Shown here: positions 51,949 to 61,399 of the stretch, in pieces | Layout of the letters: each line of letters begins with the position of its first letter | How positions within the stretch are numbered: position 1 is the stretch's first letter | Assembly (NCBI RefSeq): GCF_020169515.1 | Contig: NZ_JAHMHW010000004.1 | Coordinates: 248,001 to 312,000 of the forward strand | Source: Paenibacillus vietnamensis | Lineage (GTDB): Bacteria; Bacillota; Bacilli; Paenibacillales; Paenibacillaceae | Direction of reading: 5' to 3' | Length of the DNA: 64,000 bases | Program-made: the position numbers and the translations under genes | Notes under the pieces: generated by a model | Database searches by the model: none | What the model was told of the DNA's origin: nothing | The model's input: only the letters and a program-made list of their open reading frames with translations

Positions 51949-53135
51949 TTCGCATTCACCTTTCGCTTTCCGACTTCCTCCCGGAACACGGCCGTAACCG
52001 ACTCCGCGACGCGGCGCCATGTATAGTGCTGCATGACGTGCTCCCTGCAAGTCTCGCGCGACGGGATGCGTCCTTCGTGCTTCAACACCGACACCAGCTT
52101 GGCGGCTATCGCTTCCGCCGAGCTGTCCTTGAACAGAAGATCGCCGCTCAGCTTGCTCAATATTTCGTTCGTTCCGCCATAAGGCGTTCCGAGCACAGGA
52201 GTCCCGCAGGAAAGCGACTCCACCGTAACAAGCCCGAAGCCTTCCAGTGTAATGGTAGGCACGATGCTGTAATCTGCAGCCTGGTACCACTCCACCAGCT
52301 CCTCGTTCGATACCCTGCCGAGCAGCTTCACATAAGAAGACAAGCCATACCGCTCCACGGAGCCCGCAAATTCCTCGCGCATCGGTCCGTCCCCTGCAAT
52401 AAAGAGGCGAACGCCGCTTTCATGCTTCACTACCTCCCGCATCGCCTCGATCAGACGGTCGATGCCCATCCGCCGAACAAGCCTCCTGGCGCAGAAAAGC
52501 ACCGTATGCCCGGGATCGAGGCTGAGCCGGCGGCGCAGCCCTTCCCGGTCTTCATGCGGCTTGAAGCGTATATGGTCAACCGCTCCCGGGATGATGTTGA
52601 TTCTTCTCCGGTCGATACCGTAGGTGTCGATCAGAATGTCACGGAAATACTCGCTCAGAACGATAAAGCTGTCGGAACGTCGGTAAGTGAGCATTTCCAC
52701 CTGTTTTTTCAAAAAATAACGGGTTTCCCGGACCGGGCCGAGCGATTTCGCTTCCTCGACCTTGGATTCCATCGCCCAAGGACCGTGGAAATGCGTCACG
52801 ATCGGAACATGGGACGGAATCAGATTTCGCGACACGAGTGCGGCATACAGAGCGAAGTGAGGATTGTAGATGTCCGGCCGGAATTCATGTACCGCCTGCC
52901 TGGAGTGCTTCTGTATCGACTTCATGCGCGACAGCAAATCGCGGGCCCCGCCTCTTTGGCTGACATTCGTAATATTGAGCGAGCCGGTCGGTAAAGCCTG
53001 CCCCTGCGGGCCGACAACCAAGCCAAGCTCGCTGTGCCCGAGCTGCTTCATGGCATGATTGTAATCGGCAAAATAACGGTTTAACCCTCCAGGCTGAAAG
53101 TCGATCCAGCCCATTCCGGTCGTTAGGACATTCAT
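51945..53135 (-). CDS. Glycosyltransferase, GT4
   Basis: A 396-residue GT-B enzyme with N-terminal GMGWIDFQPGGLNRYFADY and the GT4 donor motif PTITLEGFGLVTVESLSCGTPVLG. ATG 53135 follows GGGTG. Part of the block of four consecutive GT4 genes in the operon; each probably adds one sugar of the repeat unit. Specificity unknown. Confidence 0.9.
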   Translation of the reverse strand: MNVLTTGMGWIDFQPGGLNRYFADYNHAMKQLGHSELGLVVGPQGQALPTGSLNITNVSQRGGARDLLSRMKSIQKHSRQAVHEFRPDIYNPHFALYAALVSRNLIPSHVPIVTHFHGPWAMESKVEEAKSLGPVRETRYFLKKQVEMLTYRRSDSFIVLSEYFRDILIDTYGIDRRRINIIPGAVDHIRFKPHEDREGLRRRLSLDPGHTVLFCARRLVRRMGIDRLIEAMREVVKHESGVRLFIAGDGPMREEFAGSVERYGLSSYVKLLGRVSNEELVEWYQAADYSIVPTITLEGFGLVTVESLSCGTPVLGTPYGGTNEILSKLSGDLLFKDSSAEAIAAKLVSVLKHEGRIPSRETCREHVMQHYTWRRVAESVTAVFREEVGKRKVNAK

Positions 53136-53170
53136 GCGATAACACCCGCTTCACTATAAGATTTCAGCTT

Positions 53171-54412
53171 CTAATTTGCTGCGTAAGAGGAGGCAGGAAG
53201 CATAAGCTCGAATTCACGTTTGAATTTTTTGGCGAGACTCAGCTCGTTGTATTCCCGCTGGACCAGCTCATGCGCCTTGGCGCCCATCGCTTTCCGCCTT
53301 AAGCCGTCCGCCAGAAGCGAACTGATTTCCTTGGCCAGCAGCTCCGCACTGTGGACGGGAATCTTAACGCCGTTCTCGCCGTCATTTAGAAGATCCCGTA
53401 CGCCGACAACGTCGAAGGCAACCGTCGGCTTGCCGCACGCTCCCGCCTCCAGAATGACGAGCGGCATCCCTTCGTAGCGCGACGGCAGTACGAACATTTC
53501 ACATAAATTGAAATAATCGCTCATTTTGCCGCGGTCCAGCACTTGACCGACCAGAGTCACCTTCTGCCCCAGTCCCAGCTGGTCAATCTGCTTTTGCAGC
53601 AGTTCACGGTCCGGACCCGTACCGATAATCAGCAGCTCGGTTTGCGGTCCCGCCTCCATCAAGCTCATCGCTTTGATCAGCGTCGTATGGCCCTTCTGCG
53701 TATCGAACAGCCTGCCAACCGTTAACAAGTAGGTTTTCCGGGGATCCAGGCCAAGGTTTCGCGCGGATTCCTCCCTGTCCTTGATCTTGAACAAGGAGGT
53801 ATTGACCGCATTCGGAACGAGCTTGATTTTGTCAGCCAGCTCCGGATAACAAGCTTTCATTTTATTCAGCTCGTCGTAGTTGAGGCAGGTGATCAGATCG
53901 GCCAGCTTCAGGCTTCTCCGCTTCCGCTCCAGCAATCCTTTGTGAATGCTGCTGCCGTGATGGGCGCCGACGACGGGAATGCCCATCCGTTTGGCGACCT
54001 TCGCAATCGCATCAAATCTGCCGTAGGCGTACTCCTGCACGTAGACGATATCGATTCCTTCCTTCCTGAACTCCTGCTCCAGCTGCCTTTCATTCGTAGA
54101 AATGTAGGAGGAGATATATCTGCCCAGGAAGGTTTTTCCCGAATAAGGAATCGAGCGGTACAGCTTATACCAGCTCGTCGTAGGAACGAATTTCACGAAG
54201 CAGTCCACAAGGCTGTGCTTTGCGCCTCTGCTTTCCCCATGCCGGGTAAAATTATAAATGACCGTACCGATACCGACCTCCGATAGCATCTTCGCGTATT
54301 CGAACGAAAAGTCGTTGCGGTAGGTGGAGATATAGTCCGCTTCCGTCAATCCGAGCCCGCCGCCGAAAAAATCCTCAAACGTGTCCGTGCTCATAAACAA
54401 GGCGATCTTCAT
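53171..54412 (-). CDS. Glycosyltransferase, GT4
   Basis: A 413-residue GT-B enzyme. The N-terminal acceptor domain is unusual (MSTDTFEDFFGGGLGLTEADY), while the donor domain is standard: LTVGRLFDTQKGHTTLIKA and PSRYEGMPLVILEAGACGKPTVAF. ATG 54412 follows AAGGAG at six bases. It lies between the flippase gene and the other GT4 genes. Sugar specificity unknown. Confidence 0.9.
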   Translation of the reverse strand: MKIALFMSTDTFEDFFGGGLGLTEADYISTYRNDFSFEYAKMLSEVGIGTVIYNFTRHGESRGAKHSLVDCFVKFVPTTSWYKLYRSIPYSGKTFLGRYISSYISTNERQLEQEFRKEGIDIVYVQEYAYGRFDAIAKVAKRMGIPVVGAHHGSSIHKGLLERKRRSLKLADLITCLNYDELNKMKACYPELADKIKLVPNAVNTSLFKIKDREESARNLGLDPRKTYLLTVGRLFDTQKGHTTLIKAMSLMEAGPQTELLIIGTGPDRELLQKQIDQLGLGQKVTLVGQVLDRGKMSDYFNLCEMFVLPSRYEGMPLVILEAGACGKPTVAFDVVGVRDLLNDGENGVKIPVHSAELLAKEISSLLADGLRRKAMGAKAHELVQREYNELSLAKKFKREFELMLPASSYAAN

Positions 54413-54465
54413 ACCAAGCTCCTTTCCGGATGATGATGACGACGGTCATTATTTTCGCAGGCTGC

Positions 54466-55824
54466 TCATGCATGCTCGCTCACCCGCGCATCGCTTTGCT
54501 TCAGCTTCGCTTTCAGCCAGCCGATGTCCGCCCCAATCGCCAGGAACTCTTTGCCGGCCAGCTTGAAATATTTTTTGTAATAAATGAGGATAAACGTCAT
54601 CCGCACCGATGTAGCCGTAAGCAGCGATAAAGCGGCTCCGGTAATGCCGAATTTAGGAATCAGAAAAAGCATAAGCGGGATGTTCAGGCCTACTCCGAGC
54701 ATTTGCTGGAGGGTGATGACGCCCGGCCTGCCGACGGACATAAAGGCCTGTGCCAAAATCCAAATCGTGCCGTGAAGCACGACCTCCAGAAGCAATATGC
54801 GGTATACGCCGACGCTTCCCAAATACTCCTTCCCGTACAGCAGCTGCAATACCGGCGAGCCGGCTGCCATCAGCACGAGCGCTGCGAGAATCGAGCAGCC
54901 GAACGATATTCTCGCCACCTTCAAGGTCATCGGTCCGATGACGCCGTTATCCATGCCGGCCATCTTCGGAAACAAGACGGACACGATCGAGCTTTGAAAA
55001 ATGTTGAGCATGCGGGACAGGCTGAGCGCCACGACATAAAGACCCATCTGCGCCGGTGACAGAAAGGCGATGATAAGCGCCTGGTCCAGCTTATCCGACA
55101 CGGTGCCGAGCAGGTCGATGCCCGCCGACCGAATGCCGTAGCCCGTTAACCTTTTGACCGATTGCTTCAGTTTTTTTAATTTAGGCTTATACAGAGCGAT
55201 CAGCTTTCGCACCATCAGGAAGAAGGAAGGCATGCTCGCTAGCAAATAAGCCAAAGCCGTATTATGCGGCGTCATCCTCCCGGTCAGAACAAAGAAACTA
55301 ATGGCCAGGAGAGTAACTGCGATCGTTAATAGCCTTAACCGGTTGTACAGCTTGTGCTCGTTCTCCGCTTTCAAGGCCGATTCGAGTACCGGGGTCAAAG
55401 TGACGAGCGGCGTGATCAGCATGCACATTTGCGCGAATACGACAACTCCATGATCGTAAGAGCCCAGCCATACGGGGATTAGCACGATACCGACGGCTGC
55501 CGCGAGCAGCGCCTGGAAGAAGCCGAGCAGGATTGAAGCCGAGAACAGCTCCGATTTGTCCCGCTCGTTCGTCTTCAAACGGTAGATCAGTGCGGACGGC
55601 AGGCCGAATATAAGCGCATAGCCGAGCAGCTGGGGCCACATAATCATGGCCGCCTGCTCTCCCCTTCCTTCCGGACCTAAAAATCTGGCGCATAAAATAC
55701 CGGTACCGATATTGCCGAGCAAGATCGTGAGCGTTGCGCCGAAGGTGCCGGCTACATGCTTCAAATCCTTGGCGTTTTTATAAAAGCCGAACAATTTGTT
55801 GAGTGGACCGGCGTATGTTCTCAT
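54466..55824 (-). CDS. Polysaccharide flippase (Wzx-like, MOP superfamily)
   Basis: A 452-residue membrane protein with about 12-14 helices and the Wzx-type N-terminal pattern ILLGNIGTGILCARFLGPEGRGEQA. It should flip the undecaprenyl-linked repeat unit to the outer face. Start ATG 55824 overlaps closely with the upstream Wzy gene (gap of three bases). Together with Wzy and the chain-length regulator it defines a Wzx/Wzy-dependent pathway. Confidence 0.88.
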   Translation of the reverse strand: MRTYAGPLNKLFGFYKNAKDLKHVAGTFGATLTILLGNIGTGILCARFLGPEGRGEQAAMIMWPQLLGYALIFGLPSALIYRLKTNERDKSELFSASILLGFFQALLAAAVGIVLIPVWLGSYDHGVVVFAQMCMLITPLVTLTPVLESALKAENEHKLYNRLRLLTIAVTLLAISFFVLTGRMTPHNTALAYLLASMPSFFLMVRKLIALYKPKLKKLKQSVKRLTGYGIRSAGIDLLGTVSDKLDQALIIAFLSPAQMGLYVVALSLSRMLNIFQSSIVSVLFPKMAGMDNGVIGPMTLKVARISFGCSILAALVLMAAGSPVLQLLYGKEYLGSVGVYRILLLEVVLHGTIWILAQAFMSVGRPGVITLQQMLGVGLNIPLMLFLIPKFGITGAALSLLTATSVRMTFILIYYKKYFKLAGKEFLAIGADIGWLKAKLKQSDARVSEHA

Positions 55825-55827
55825 ATC

Positions 55828-57228
55828 TCAGCTTCCTTCACTAGAGTTCCTGACCTCGCTGCCCAGCAAAGGCATCGCCATCATCAGCCACAAGCAAAAA
55901 CCGGAAAGCCCGATCAGCCCGTTGCCGAAAGCCATACTTATGATGGCGGCATAAAAGACGGGCTTGTACTCGCCTGCCGCATGAGGCAGCTTATAGCGGT
56001 ACAGATCTCGCAGCGTTCCCGATATCGCCCAAAAATAGACGATAAAGCCGAACAAGCCGAACGTGATGCCAATGCTCAAAAAGCCGTTATCCACAATGGA
56101 CAGACTCCCGATTTCCCCGCCGTTGTTTATTTTCGTGCCGAGGCCGTTGCTGCCGAAGCCGCTCCCGACCGGATTCAGCAGGACAAGCGGGACAAAAGCG
56201 TCCAGCAGCTCCATTCTTTCATTAAAAGAGTGGTCGTTTTCAATGTCCGAAAACGAGGCCAGCCGATCCGTAATATGGCTGAAAGCCGGCAAATTGATGC
56301 TGATAAGTATAACCGCGGTAATTGTGACGGCATACTTCAGGATCTGCTTGAAGCCGTCTTTCTTGTAGTTGGAGATTGCAACGAATAGAAGCACGGCGAC
56401 GACAAAAATCCAGGCTGTCCTGACCGAAGTAAGCAGAAGCGTGCTCCCGATAACAGCCGTCAGCAGCAGCTGGACCGGCTTGCTTAATTGCCGGTCCATG
56501 AGGCACATGGCCAGCACGACGGCCAGAAACATGCCGCACGGCCCCGGAGAATTCAGCAGGGAAAACACTCTGATTTCGAACGGCTCCGGCAGGCCGATCG
56601 ACCTCATCTCGGAGCCGATCATCCAGAACGTATCCCACGGCGGGGCCCATACGTACTGAATCCAGCCGTATACCGCCACAATAACACCTAATGCATAAAA
56701 GGTTTTCGTTAGCAGAGCATACAACTTCTTGTCCTCCGACGTGGCCATATAATAGAGGGCCAGCATCGGCATGACGTAATTGCCCAAATCGTACAGCGCG
56801 CTCATGCCGTTTTTCATAAATCCGATAACGCTCATTAGTCCGAATAAAATGAAGATGGCCGGCAGCGTTTTGGTCATCCGCTTATCGAGCTTCTTCTCCT
56901 TTTTAATGGAAAGAGCGATAAACAGGCTGCACAGCAGCGGGGTTATGATAATGAGCGACATCGAGCTGTACTCCTGGATAGTCCAATCGTACAATCTCCG
57001 GATTTCGGGGGCCACGATCCATATGGTCAAGATGTACGGCATGAACCAGCGCGAGCTTCTTGTCCAAAGGATTAAGCAGGGCATGACAATGGCCAACAAA
57101 AGAACCGGCAGCCATCCGAAGCGGATCGCGCCCAGCGTTGAAATCAAAGAGATGAATACGATAAACGCCCCTAACGGTACATAGCCGTTTCTTGCAATAA
57201 TTGCTGTCAATGTCAATACACCTGCCAA
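55828..57228 (-). CDS. Exopolysaccharide polymerase (Wzy/O-antigen ligase family)
   Basis: A 466-residue membrane protein with 11-12 helices. The periplasm-type loop after mid-protein carries the O-antigen ligase/Wzy pattern, for example NPVGSGFGSNGLGTKINN near residue 355. It should join repeat units outside the membrane. The start is not certain: TTG 57228 lacks a clear ribosome binding site; TTG 57210 has AGGTG nine bases upstream. No ATG is available near the N-terminus. Confidence 0.85.
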   Translation of the reverse strand: MAGVLTLTAIIARNGYVPLGAFIVFISLISTLGAIRFGWLPVLLLAIVMPCLILWTRSSRWFMPYILTIWIVAPEIRRLYDWTIQEYSSMSLIIITPLLCSLFIALSIKKEKKLDKRMTKTLPAIFILFGLMSVIGFMKNGMSALYDLGNYVMPMLALYYMATSEDKKLYALLTKTFYALGVIVAVYGWIQYVWAPPWDTFWMIGSEMRSIGLPEPFEIRVFSLLNSPGPCGMFLAVVLAMCLMDRQLSKPVQLLLTAVIGSTLLLTSVRTAWIFVVAVLLFVAISNYKKDGFKQILKYAVTITAVILISINLPAFSHITDRLASFSDIENDHSFNERMELLDAFVPLVLLNPVGSGFGSNGLGTKINNGGEIGSLSIVDNGFLSIGITFGLFGFIVYFWAISGTLRDLYRYKLPHAAGEYKPVFYAAIISMAFGNGLIGLSGFCLWLMMAMPLLGSEVRNSSEGS

Positions 57229-57231
57229 CTG

Positions 57232-58170
57232 TTAATGTTTGAGCCAGGTTTGTAAGCCCATCACCCTTCCCTGAAAGCAATAAACGCTTCTCGGTACGAC
57301 ACTGCCCTTACCCTTCAGCAGGTAACGGACGATCTGGACAAGTCCTGGCGATGCGGTGGTGCCAAACATTACGGCCCAGAAAAAAAAGACAAAAATTTGG
57401 AGCGACTTAAGGTGAGTCAGTACCGCATACGTTTCGTTATGCACCATGTTTTTGGTCGCGACCGGGTGCACAAACGTCTGCCGCTGATCCACATCATGCC
57501 TTTTGCCTTCGTAATGGTTCACCTTAATTTCCGGGTCGTAGATGAGTCTGCCGCCCATTCTTCTGAGAGCAAGGCCGAGAACCAGCTCCCAATGCACCTG
57601 CGCTCCCTTGCCGAGCAAACGCTTCTCGAAGCCAATGGCTTTCAGCTTGTCGGTACGGTATGCGCAATTGACGCCTTTCAAAAAATCCGCGTCGCTTGGC
57701 GCACCGCTGCCGACGTGGTGATTCCCGATCATCTTGCCGTACCACAGCAGCTTTCCTACCTTTTTCACCTTGCGTTCCTGATAGGTTCCGTTATGATAGA
57801 CAAGATCTCTTCCGCCTACACCTACGACCTCGTTGCTTTCCATAAAACGGGCGCGCAGACGCTCCAGCCAATCCGGAAACGGCTCCGCGTCGTCGTCCGT
57901 AATCGCCACGATATCCGCCGTGCAGACCCCAATCCCTTTGTTCATGGCCTGTACGACGCCGGGCTCATGCAGGTCTACCAGAATAAGCTCCGCCGGGCTT
58001 TGGGGAAGCTGAGGCAGAAGCCGGGCAAGCAGGTCATGAGTAGCATCGTCATCCACTCTTACGGTGACGATGACCTCCTTCGGCATATGCGTCTGCCGAT
58101 AAACGGCCTTCAGGCATCTTTCCAAATCCTCCGGCCTGTTATAGGTAGGAACTAGTACCGAAATATCCAT
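57232..58170 (-). CDS. Glycosyltransferase, GT2
   Basis: A 312-residue GT-A enzyme with the family-2 start DISVLVPTYNRPEDLERCL, the metal-binding DDDAEPFPDWLE and a C-terminal hydrophobic segment that may touch the membrane (SLQIFVFFFWAVMFG). ATG 58170 is preferred to ATG 58176 because the AGAGGG site then has proper spacing. It likely adds the second sugar after the priming transferase. Specificity unknown. Confidence 0.88.
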   Translation of the reverse strand: MDISVLVPTYNRPEDLERCLKAVYRQTHMPKEVIVTVRVDDDATHDLLARLLPQLPQSPAELILVDLHEPGVVQAMNKGIGVCTADIVAITDDDAEPFPDWLERLRARFMESNEVVGVGGRDLVYHNGTYQERKVKKVGKLLWYGKMIGNHHVGSGAPSDADFLKGVNCAYRTDKLKAIGFEKRLLGKGAQVHWELVLGLALRRMGGRLIYDPEIKVNHYEGKRHDVDQRQTFVHPVATKNMVHNETYAVLTHLKSLQIFVFFFWAVMFGTTASPGLVQIVRYLLKGKGSVVPRSVYCFQGRVMGLQTWLKH

Positions 58171-58184
58171 CCTCATTCCCTCTC

Positions 58185-58880
58185 TTAATAAGCTGAGTTC
58201 GGAAATAATATGATCTTGATCGTCTTGAAAAAGATTTTTGTATCCATTTTGCAGCCTCTTTGCGCCACGTAATGCAAATCCAGCTCTACCATCTGGTTAA
58301 AGCTGAGATCATTCCTTCCGCTGACCTGCCATAGGCCTGTGCAGCCGGGCGTTACCGTCAGGCGCAGCTTGTCGTATTCCGAATACTCCTCGACCTCTCT
58401 TGGAAGCGGAGGACGCGGCCCGACAAGGCTCATATCTCCCCTCAGCACGTTCCACAGCTGCGGCAGCTCATCCAGGCTTGTCTTCCTGATGAATTTGCCG
58501 ATTTTCGTAATGCGGGGATCCTCTTTCATCTTGAACATGGCGCCGCTCACTTCATTCTGATGGAGGATGTCCTTCAGCAGCTCCTCGGCGTTGGATACCA
58601 TCGAGCGGAACTTGAACATGCGGAACGGCTTCTCCGATTTGCCGATGCGGGTCTGACTGAAGAAGACGGATCCTTTTGGATCCTCAAGCTTAATCAATAC
58701 CGCCAGAAAAATGAAAAGCGGGGCCAATAAAATCAGCCCCGTCAGCGATGCGACAATATCCACGCCTCTTTTGCTTACTTCAAAAAACAGAGTGCCGGAC
58801 GACCGGCTGGATAACGCCGCCGGAACGTACACGCCGTACGGCTTGGCCAGCTCCGCTTCGCTTTGGTTAGGTGCCTGCAT
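58185..58880 (-). CDS. Priming sugar-phosphate transferase (undecaprenyl-phosphate)
   Basis: A 231-residue short-form polyprenyl-phosphate sugar-1-phosphate transferase. A membrane hairpin (about 32-62, [18 protein letters not shown]) is followed by the catalytic blocks [53 protein letters not shown] and [23 protein letters not shown]. It starts each repeat unit by linking glucose or galactose phosphate to the lipid carrier, using the UDP-sugar from GalU. ATG 58880 follows AGAGGTGAG. Confidence 0.93.
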   Translation of the reverse strand: MQAPNQSEAELAKPYGVYVPAALSSRSSGTLFFEVSKRGVDIVASLTGLILLAPLFIFLAVLIKLEDPKGSVFFSQTRIGKSEKPFRMFKFRSMVSNAEELLKDILHQNEVSGAMFKMKEDPRITKIGKFIRKTSLDELPQLWNVLRGDMSLVGPRPPLPREVEEYSEYDKLRLTVTPGCTGLWQVSGRNDLSFNQMVELDLHYVAQRGCKMDTKIFFKTIKIILFPNSAY

Positions 58881-58882
58881 AA

Positions 58883-59785
58883 TTACTCACCTCTGATTAC
58901 GGGGTACGCGCCGGAGCGCTCCTTCTCGATGAGCTCTTCCATCATCGTCAGCAGCGGATGCTTCAGATCCGGTCTGCGAAGGGCAAAATCGATCGTCGTC
59001 TGGATAAAGCCCAGCCGCTCGCCGACATCGTAGCGGATGCCTTCGAAATCGTAGGCGTATACGCCTTGGCTGTCGTTGAGCATTTGGATGGCGTCCGTCA
59101 GCTGAATTTCGCCGCCGGCTCCAACTTCCTGCCTGCCGAGATATTCGAATATTTCCGGCGTCAGCACGTACCGGCCCATAATAGCCAGATTGGACGGCGC
59201 ATAGCCGGGCTTCGGCTTCTCCACGAACCGGTTGACCTCATAGAGTCTGCCGGACGAATCGAGCGGATCGACAATGCCGTAGCGGTGGGTCTGGTCAACG
59301 CCTACCGCCTGTACGCCGATCACTGAGCGGCCTGTGTGATCATACTGATCTATCAGCTGTTTTGTGCAAGGAACCGGTCCCTGGACGATATCGTCCCCGA
59401 GCAGTACGGCGAACGGCTCGTTGCCGATAAATTTCCTTGCGCACCAGACCGCATGGCCGAGACCCTTCGGCTCTTTCTGACGGATGTAATGAATCTCGAC
59501 ATTCGATGATCTGCGGACCTCTTCCAAAATATCCAGCTTTCCTTTTTCCTCCAGCATGTACTCGAGCTCAAAAGCCATGTCGAAATGATCCTCGATTGCA
59601 CGCTTGCCTTTACCTGTCACCACGATAATATCTTCGATTCCTGATTGGATAGCTTCCTCTACGATGTACTGGATCGTGGGCTTATCCACGATCGGCAGCA
59701 TTTCCTTAGGCATAGCCTTCGTTGCCGGCAAGAACCTTGTACCTAATCCTGCGGCGGGTATAATTGCCTTCGTGACTTTTTTCAT
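58883..59785 (-). CDS. galU: UTP-glucose-1-phosphate uridylyltransferase
   Basis: A 300-residue cytosolic enzyme making UDP-glucose. The nucleotide loop [28 protein letters not shown] and the sugar-binding [21 protein letters not shown] are intact. ATG 59785 starts KKVTKA as in homologues; an in-frame GTG at 59794 is part of the ribosome binding region. It is the third gene of the exopolysaccharide operon, downstream of the structured RNA at about 59800-59990, and feeds the priming transferase and Ugd. Confidence 0.95.
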   Translation of the reverse strand: MKKVTKAIIPAAGLGTRFLPATKAMPKEMLPIVDKPTIQYIVEEAIQSGIEDIIVVTGKGKRAIEDHFDMAFELEYMLEEKGKLDILEEVRRSSNVEIHYIRQKEPKGLGHAVWCARKFIGNEPFAVLLGDDIVQGPVPCTKQLIDQYDHTGRSVIGVQAVGVDQTHRYGIVDPLDSSGRLYEVNRFVEKPKPGYAPSNLAIMGRYVLTPEIFEYLGRQEVGAGGEIQLTDAIQMLNDSQGVYAYDFEGIRYDVGERLGFIQTTIDFALRRPDLKHPLLTMMEELIEKERSGAYPVIRGE

Positions 59786-59799
59786 CTCGATCACCTATC

Positions 59800-59990
59800 C
59801 TCATTATCTATTTTTAGTGTGACAGGGGCATTTAACCCCGCCTCACGCCACACTCCCGACGATTAACGTCTAAGGTACGCTGACCCACAGCATGACCGAG
59901 TGCCTCCGGTGATAACGGTGCAGGAGACATTACCTAAAGCTATGCAGCGCAACGCTTGGCGCTGTCCTATGGGGGAGAAACAATAGAAGT
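59800..59990 (-). ncRNA. EAR (eps-associated RNA, epsC motif) candidate
   Basis: This is the only large gap in the operon and lies between the second gene (BY-kinase, the EpsB equivalent) and the third, exactly where the Bacillus EAR antitermination element sits. The minus strand is highly structured: CAGCGC-loop-GCGCTG, CCGGAGGCACTCGG, GACG-TTAAT-CGTC and GGGG-loop-CCCC stems, with a long GC-rich core. EAR lets RNA polymerase read through terminators in long eps operons. Assignment rests on position and structure; a covariance-model hit would confirm it. Confidence 0.75.
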
Positions 59991-60010
59991 AGAATGAAGT
60001 TCGATTTCGG

Positions 60011-60661
60011 CTACGCTCTCGTTCTGGCGTCGTTCATAACGACACCAAGAAACCGGGCTTTCACCTTGGATAAATCGGCCTTCGCTTGCAGCACAGTTTC
60101 CTTCCTCGTCCTGCCTTGATTGATGACCAGCAGCACCCCGTCGCATAAAGCCGCAACGATTGAGGCGTCCGTCGCTTCCAGAACGGAAGGCGTGTCCACT
60201 ATTACAACGTCGTAACGTTCTTTCGCTTCTGCAAGCACGCTCTCCATCTGAGCGGAAGCCAGCCATTCGGACGAGCTGCTCGGGACAGGGCCGGCGGGCA
60301 GGAGATCCAGATTCATAATCGAGGTCGGCTGCACGGCGTCGTCGAACTTATGCTTCAGCCGGAGCAGCGTAGTCAAGCCGGCATTTTCCGGAGCATGAAA
60401 GATGATGTGCTGGGTCGGTTCGCGAAGATCGGCGTCGATCAGCAGCGCCTTTTTCCCCGCCAGGGCGTAAGCGACGGCAAGATTGGCCGAGGTCATGCTT
60501 TTCCCTTCCCCCTTCTTCGCCGAGGCGATCATGATCGTGCGGATATCCTCGATCGGATCCGCAAAATCGATATAGGTCCTCAGCTTTTTGTAAGCCTCGG
60601 CCTCCGGGGATTTCGGGTTATTCTCGGTCATCAGACGGTAGCTAGACTTCAAGCGCGGCAT
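60011..60661 (-). CDS. Capsular exopolysaccharide BY-kinase (CpsD/CapB/EpsB type)
   Basis: A 216-residue P-loop tyrosine kinase: Walker A ASAKKGEGKSMTSANLA (about 46-62), Walker A' LLIDADLREPTQH and Walker B VVIVDTPSV. It is activated by the membrane modulator encoded upstream and controls polymer export and length. The C-terminus ends NDARTRA with no tyrosine cluster, whereas family members usually carry several tyrosines there, so autophosphorylation must differ or be absent. ATG 60661 follows AAGGAGGG and lies inside the end of the modulator gene (20-base overlap). Confidence 0.92.
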   Translation of the reverse strand: MPRLKSSYRLMTENNPKSPEAEAYKKLRTYIDFADPIEDIRTIMIASAKKGEGKSMTSANLAVAYALAGKKALLIDADLREPTQHIIFHAPENAGLTTLLRLKHKFDDAVQPTSIMNLDLLPAGPVPSSSSEWLASAQMESVLAEAKERYDVVIVDTPSVLEATDASIVAALCDGVLLVINQGRTRKETVLQAKADLSKVKARFLGVVMNDARTRA

Positions 60662-61391
60662 TGCTATCCCTCCTTAGCTGTGCGTTATGACGGCTATCGC
60701 CGCCGACGCGGCCTGCCGGCTTCGTATAGGGGACAAACGCGAACGTCTGAAAGCCAAGCAGCTGCTCGACGTCCTTCTCCGTTTTCACGGTGTCGTCCAA
60801 ATACTCACGCAGAAAGGCAAAACCTATCCCGAGCAGGAGCGACATAAAAATACTGATCATGATATTGGATACCGGACTTGAGGATATGGTTGCCCCTCCG
60901 GCGGCGGGATCGGCCTGATTCAGGATGTTCACATTGTCGATCTTCATTAAATGAGGAATTTCCTTCTGGAAGACGACCGACACGGCGTTTACGATATTGG
61001 CGGCTCTGCTGTAGGAGTTGTCGATAGCGCTGATCGACATTACCTGCGTCTCGTTCACGCTCGATACCTGTACGCGGGCGATTAGCTCTTCCGGCGTAGC
61101 GTTGAGCTCCGGATACTGCTCGACGACCAGCTTCATAATGTAAGGCGTCCGGATAATCTCCGTGTACGTTTTGGTCAACTGGATACTCGCGGAAATGCTT
61201 CCCACATCCAGCGCTTCTCCGGCGATCGTCACGTTCTGGCTTTCGTTTACGATCAGCTTCGTAGAGGCGGCGTACTGCTTCTGGACCAGGAAGTAAGAGT
61301 AATATCCGGTGGCCGCAGCGCCAATCAGTACGATTAACCCGATCATCCAAACGTTTTTTCTGATGACCGACCAATACTGTTTCAGTTCCAT
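60642..61391 (-). CDS. Chain-length regulator / BY-kinase modulator (Wzz, CapA/EpsA type)
   Basis: A 249-residue membrane protein with helices near both ends (about 15-36 and 172-192), an extracellular domain between them and the Pro-containing SSSPVSNIMISIF before the second helix. The C-terminal cytosolic tail contacts the kinase. ATG 61391 has GGAGG eight bases upstream. It is the first gene of the exopolysaccharide operon, behind a leader of about 250 bases and a promoter with a SinR-like operator. Confidence 0.92.
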   Translation of the reverse strand: MELKQYWSVIRKNVWMIGLIVLIGAAATGYYSYFLVQKQYAASTKLIVNESQNVTIAGEALDVGSISASIQLTKTYTEIIRTPYIMKLVVEQYPELNATPEELIARVQVSSVNETQVMSISAIDNSYSRAANIVNAVSVVFQKEIPHLMKIDNVNILNQADPAAGGATISSSPVSNIMISIFMSLLLGIGFAFLREYLDDTVKTEKDVEQLLGFQTFAFVPYTKPAGRVGGDSRHNAQLRRDSNAALEV

Positions 61392-61399
61392 TTGCAATT

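Noticed and set aside
51949-52290. N-terminal extension of the GT4 protein by 114 residues
   Set aside because: The extension overlaps the preceding GT4 gene in another frame, has no protein-like pattern, and the ATG at 51948 has a ribosome binding site and ATGA coupling.
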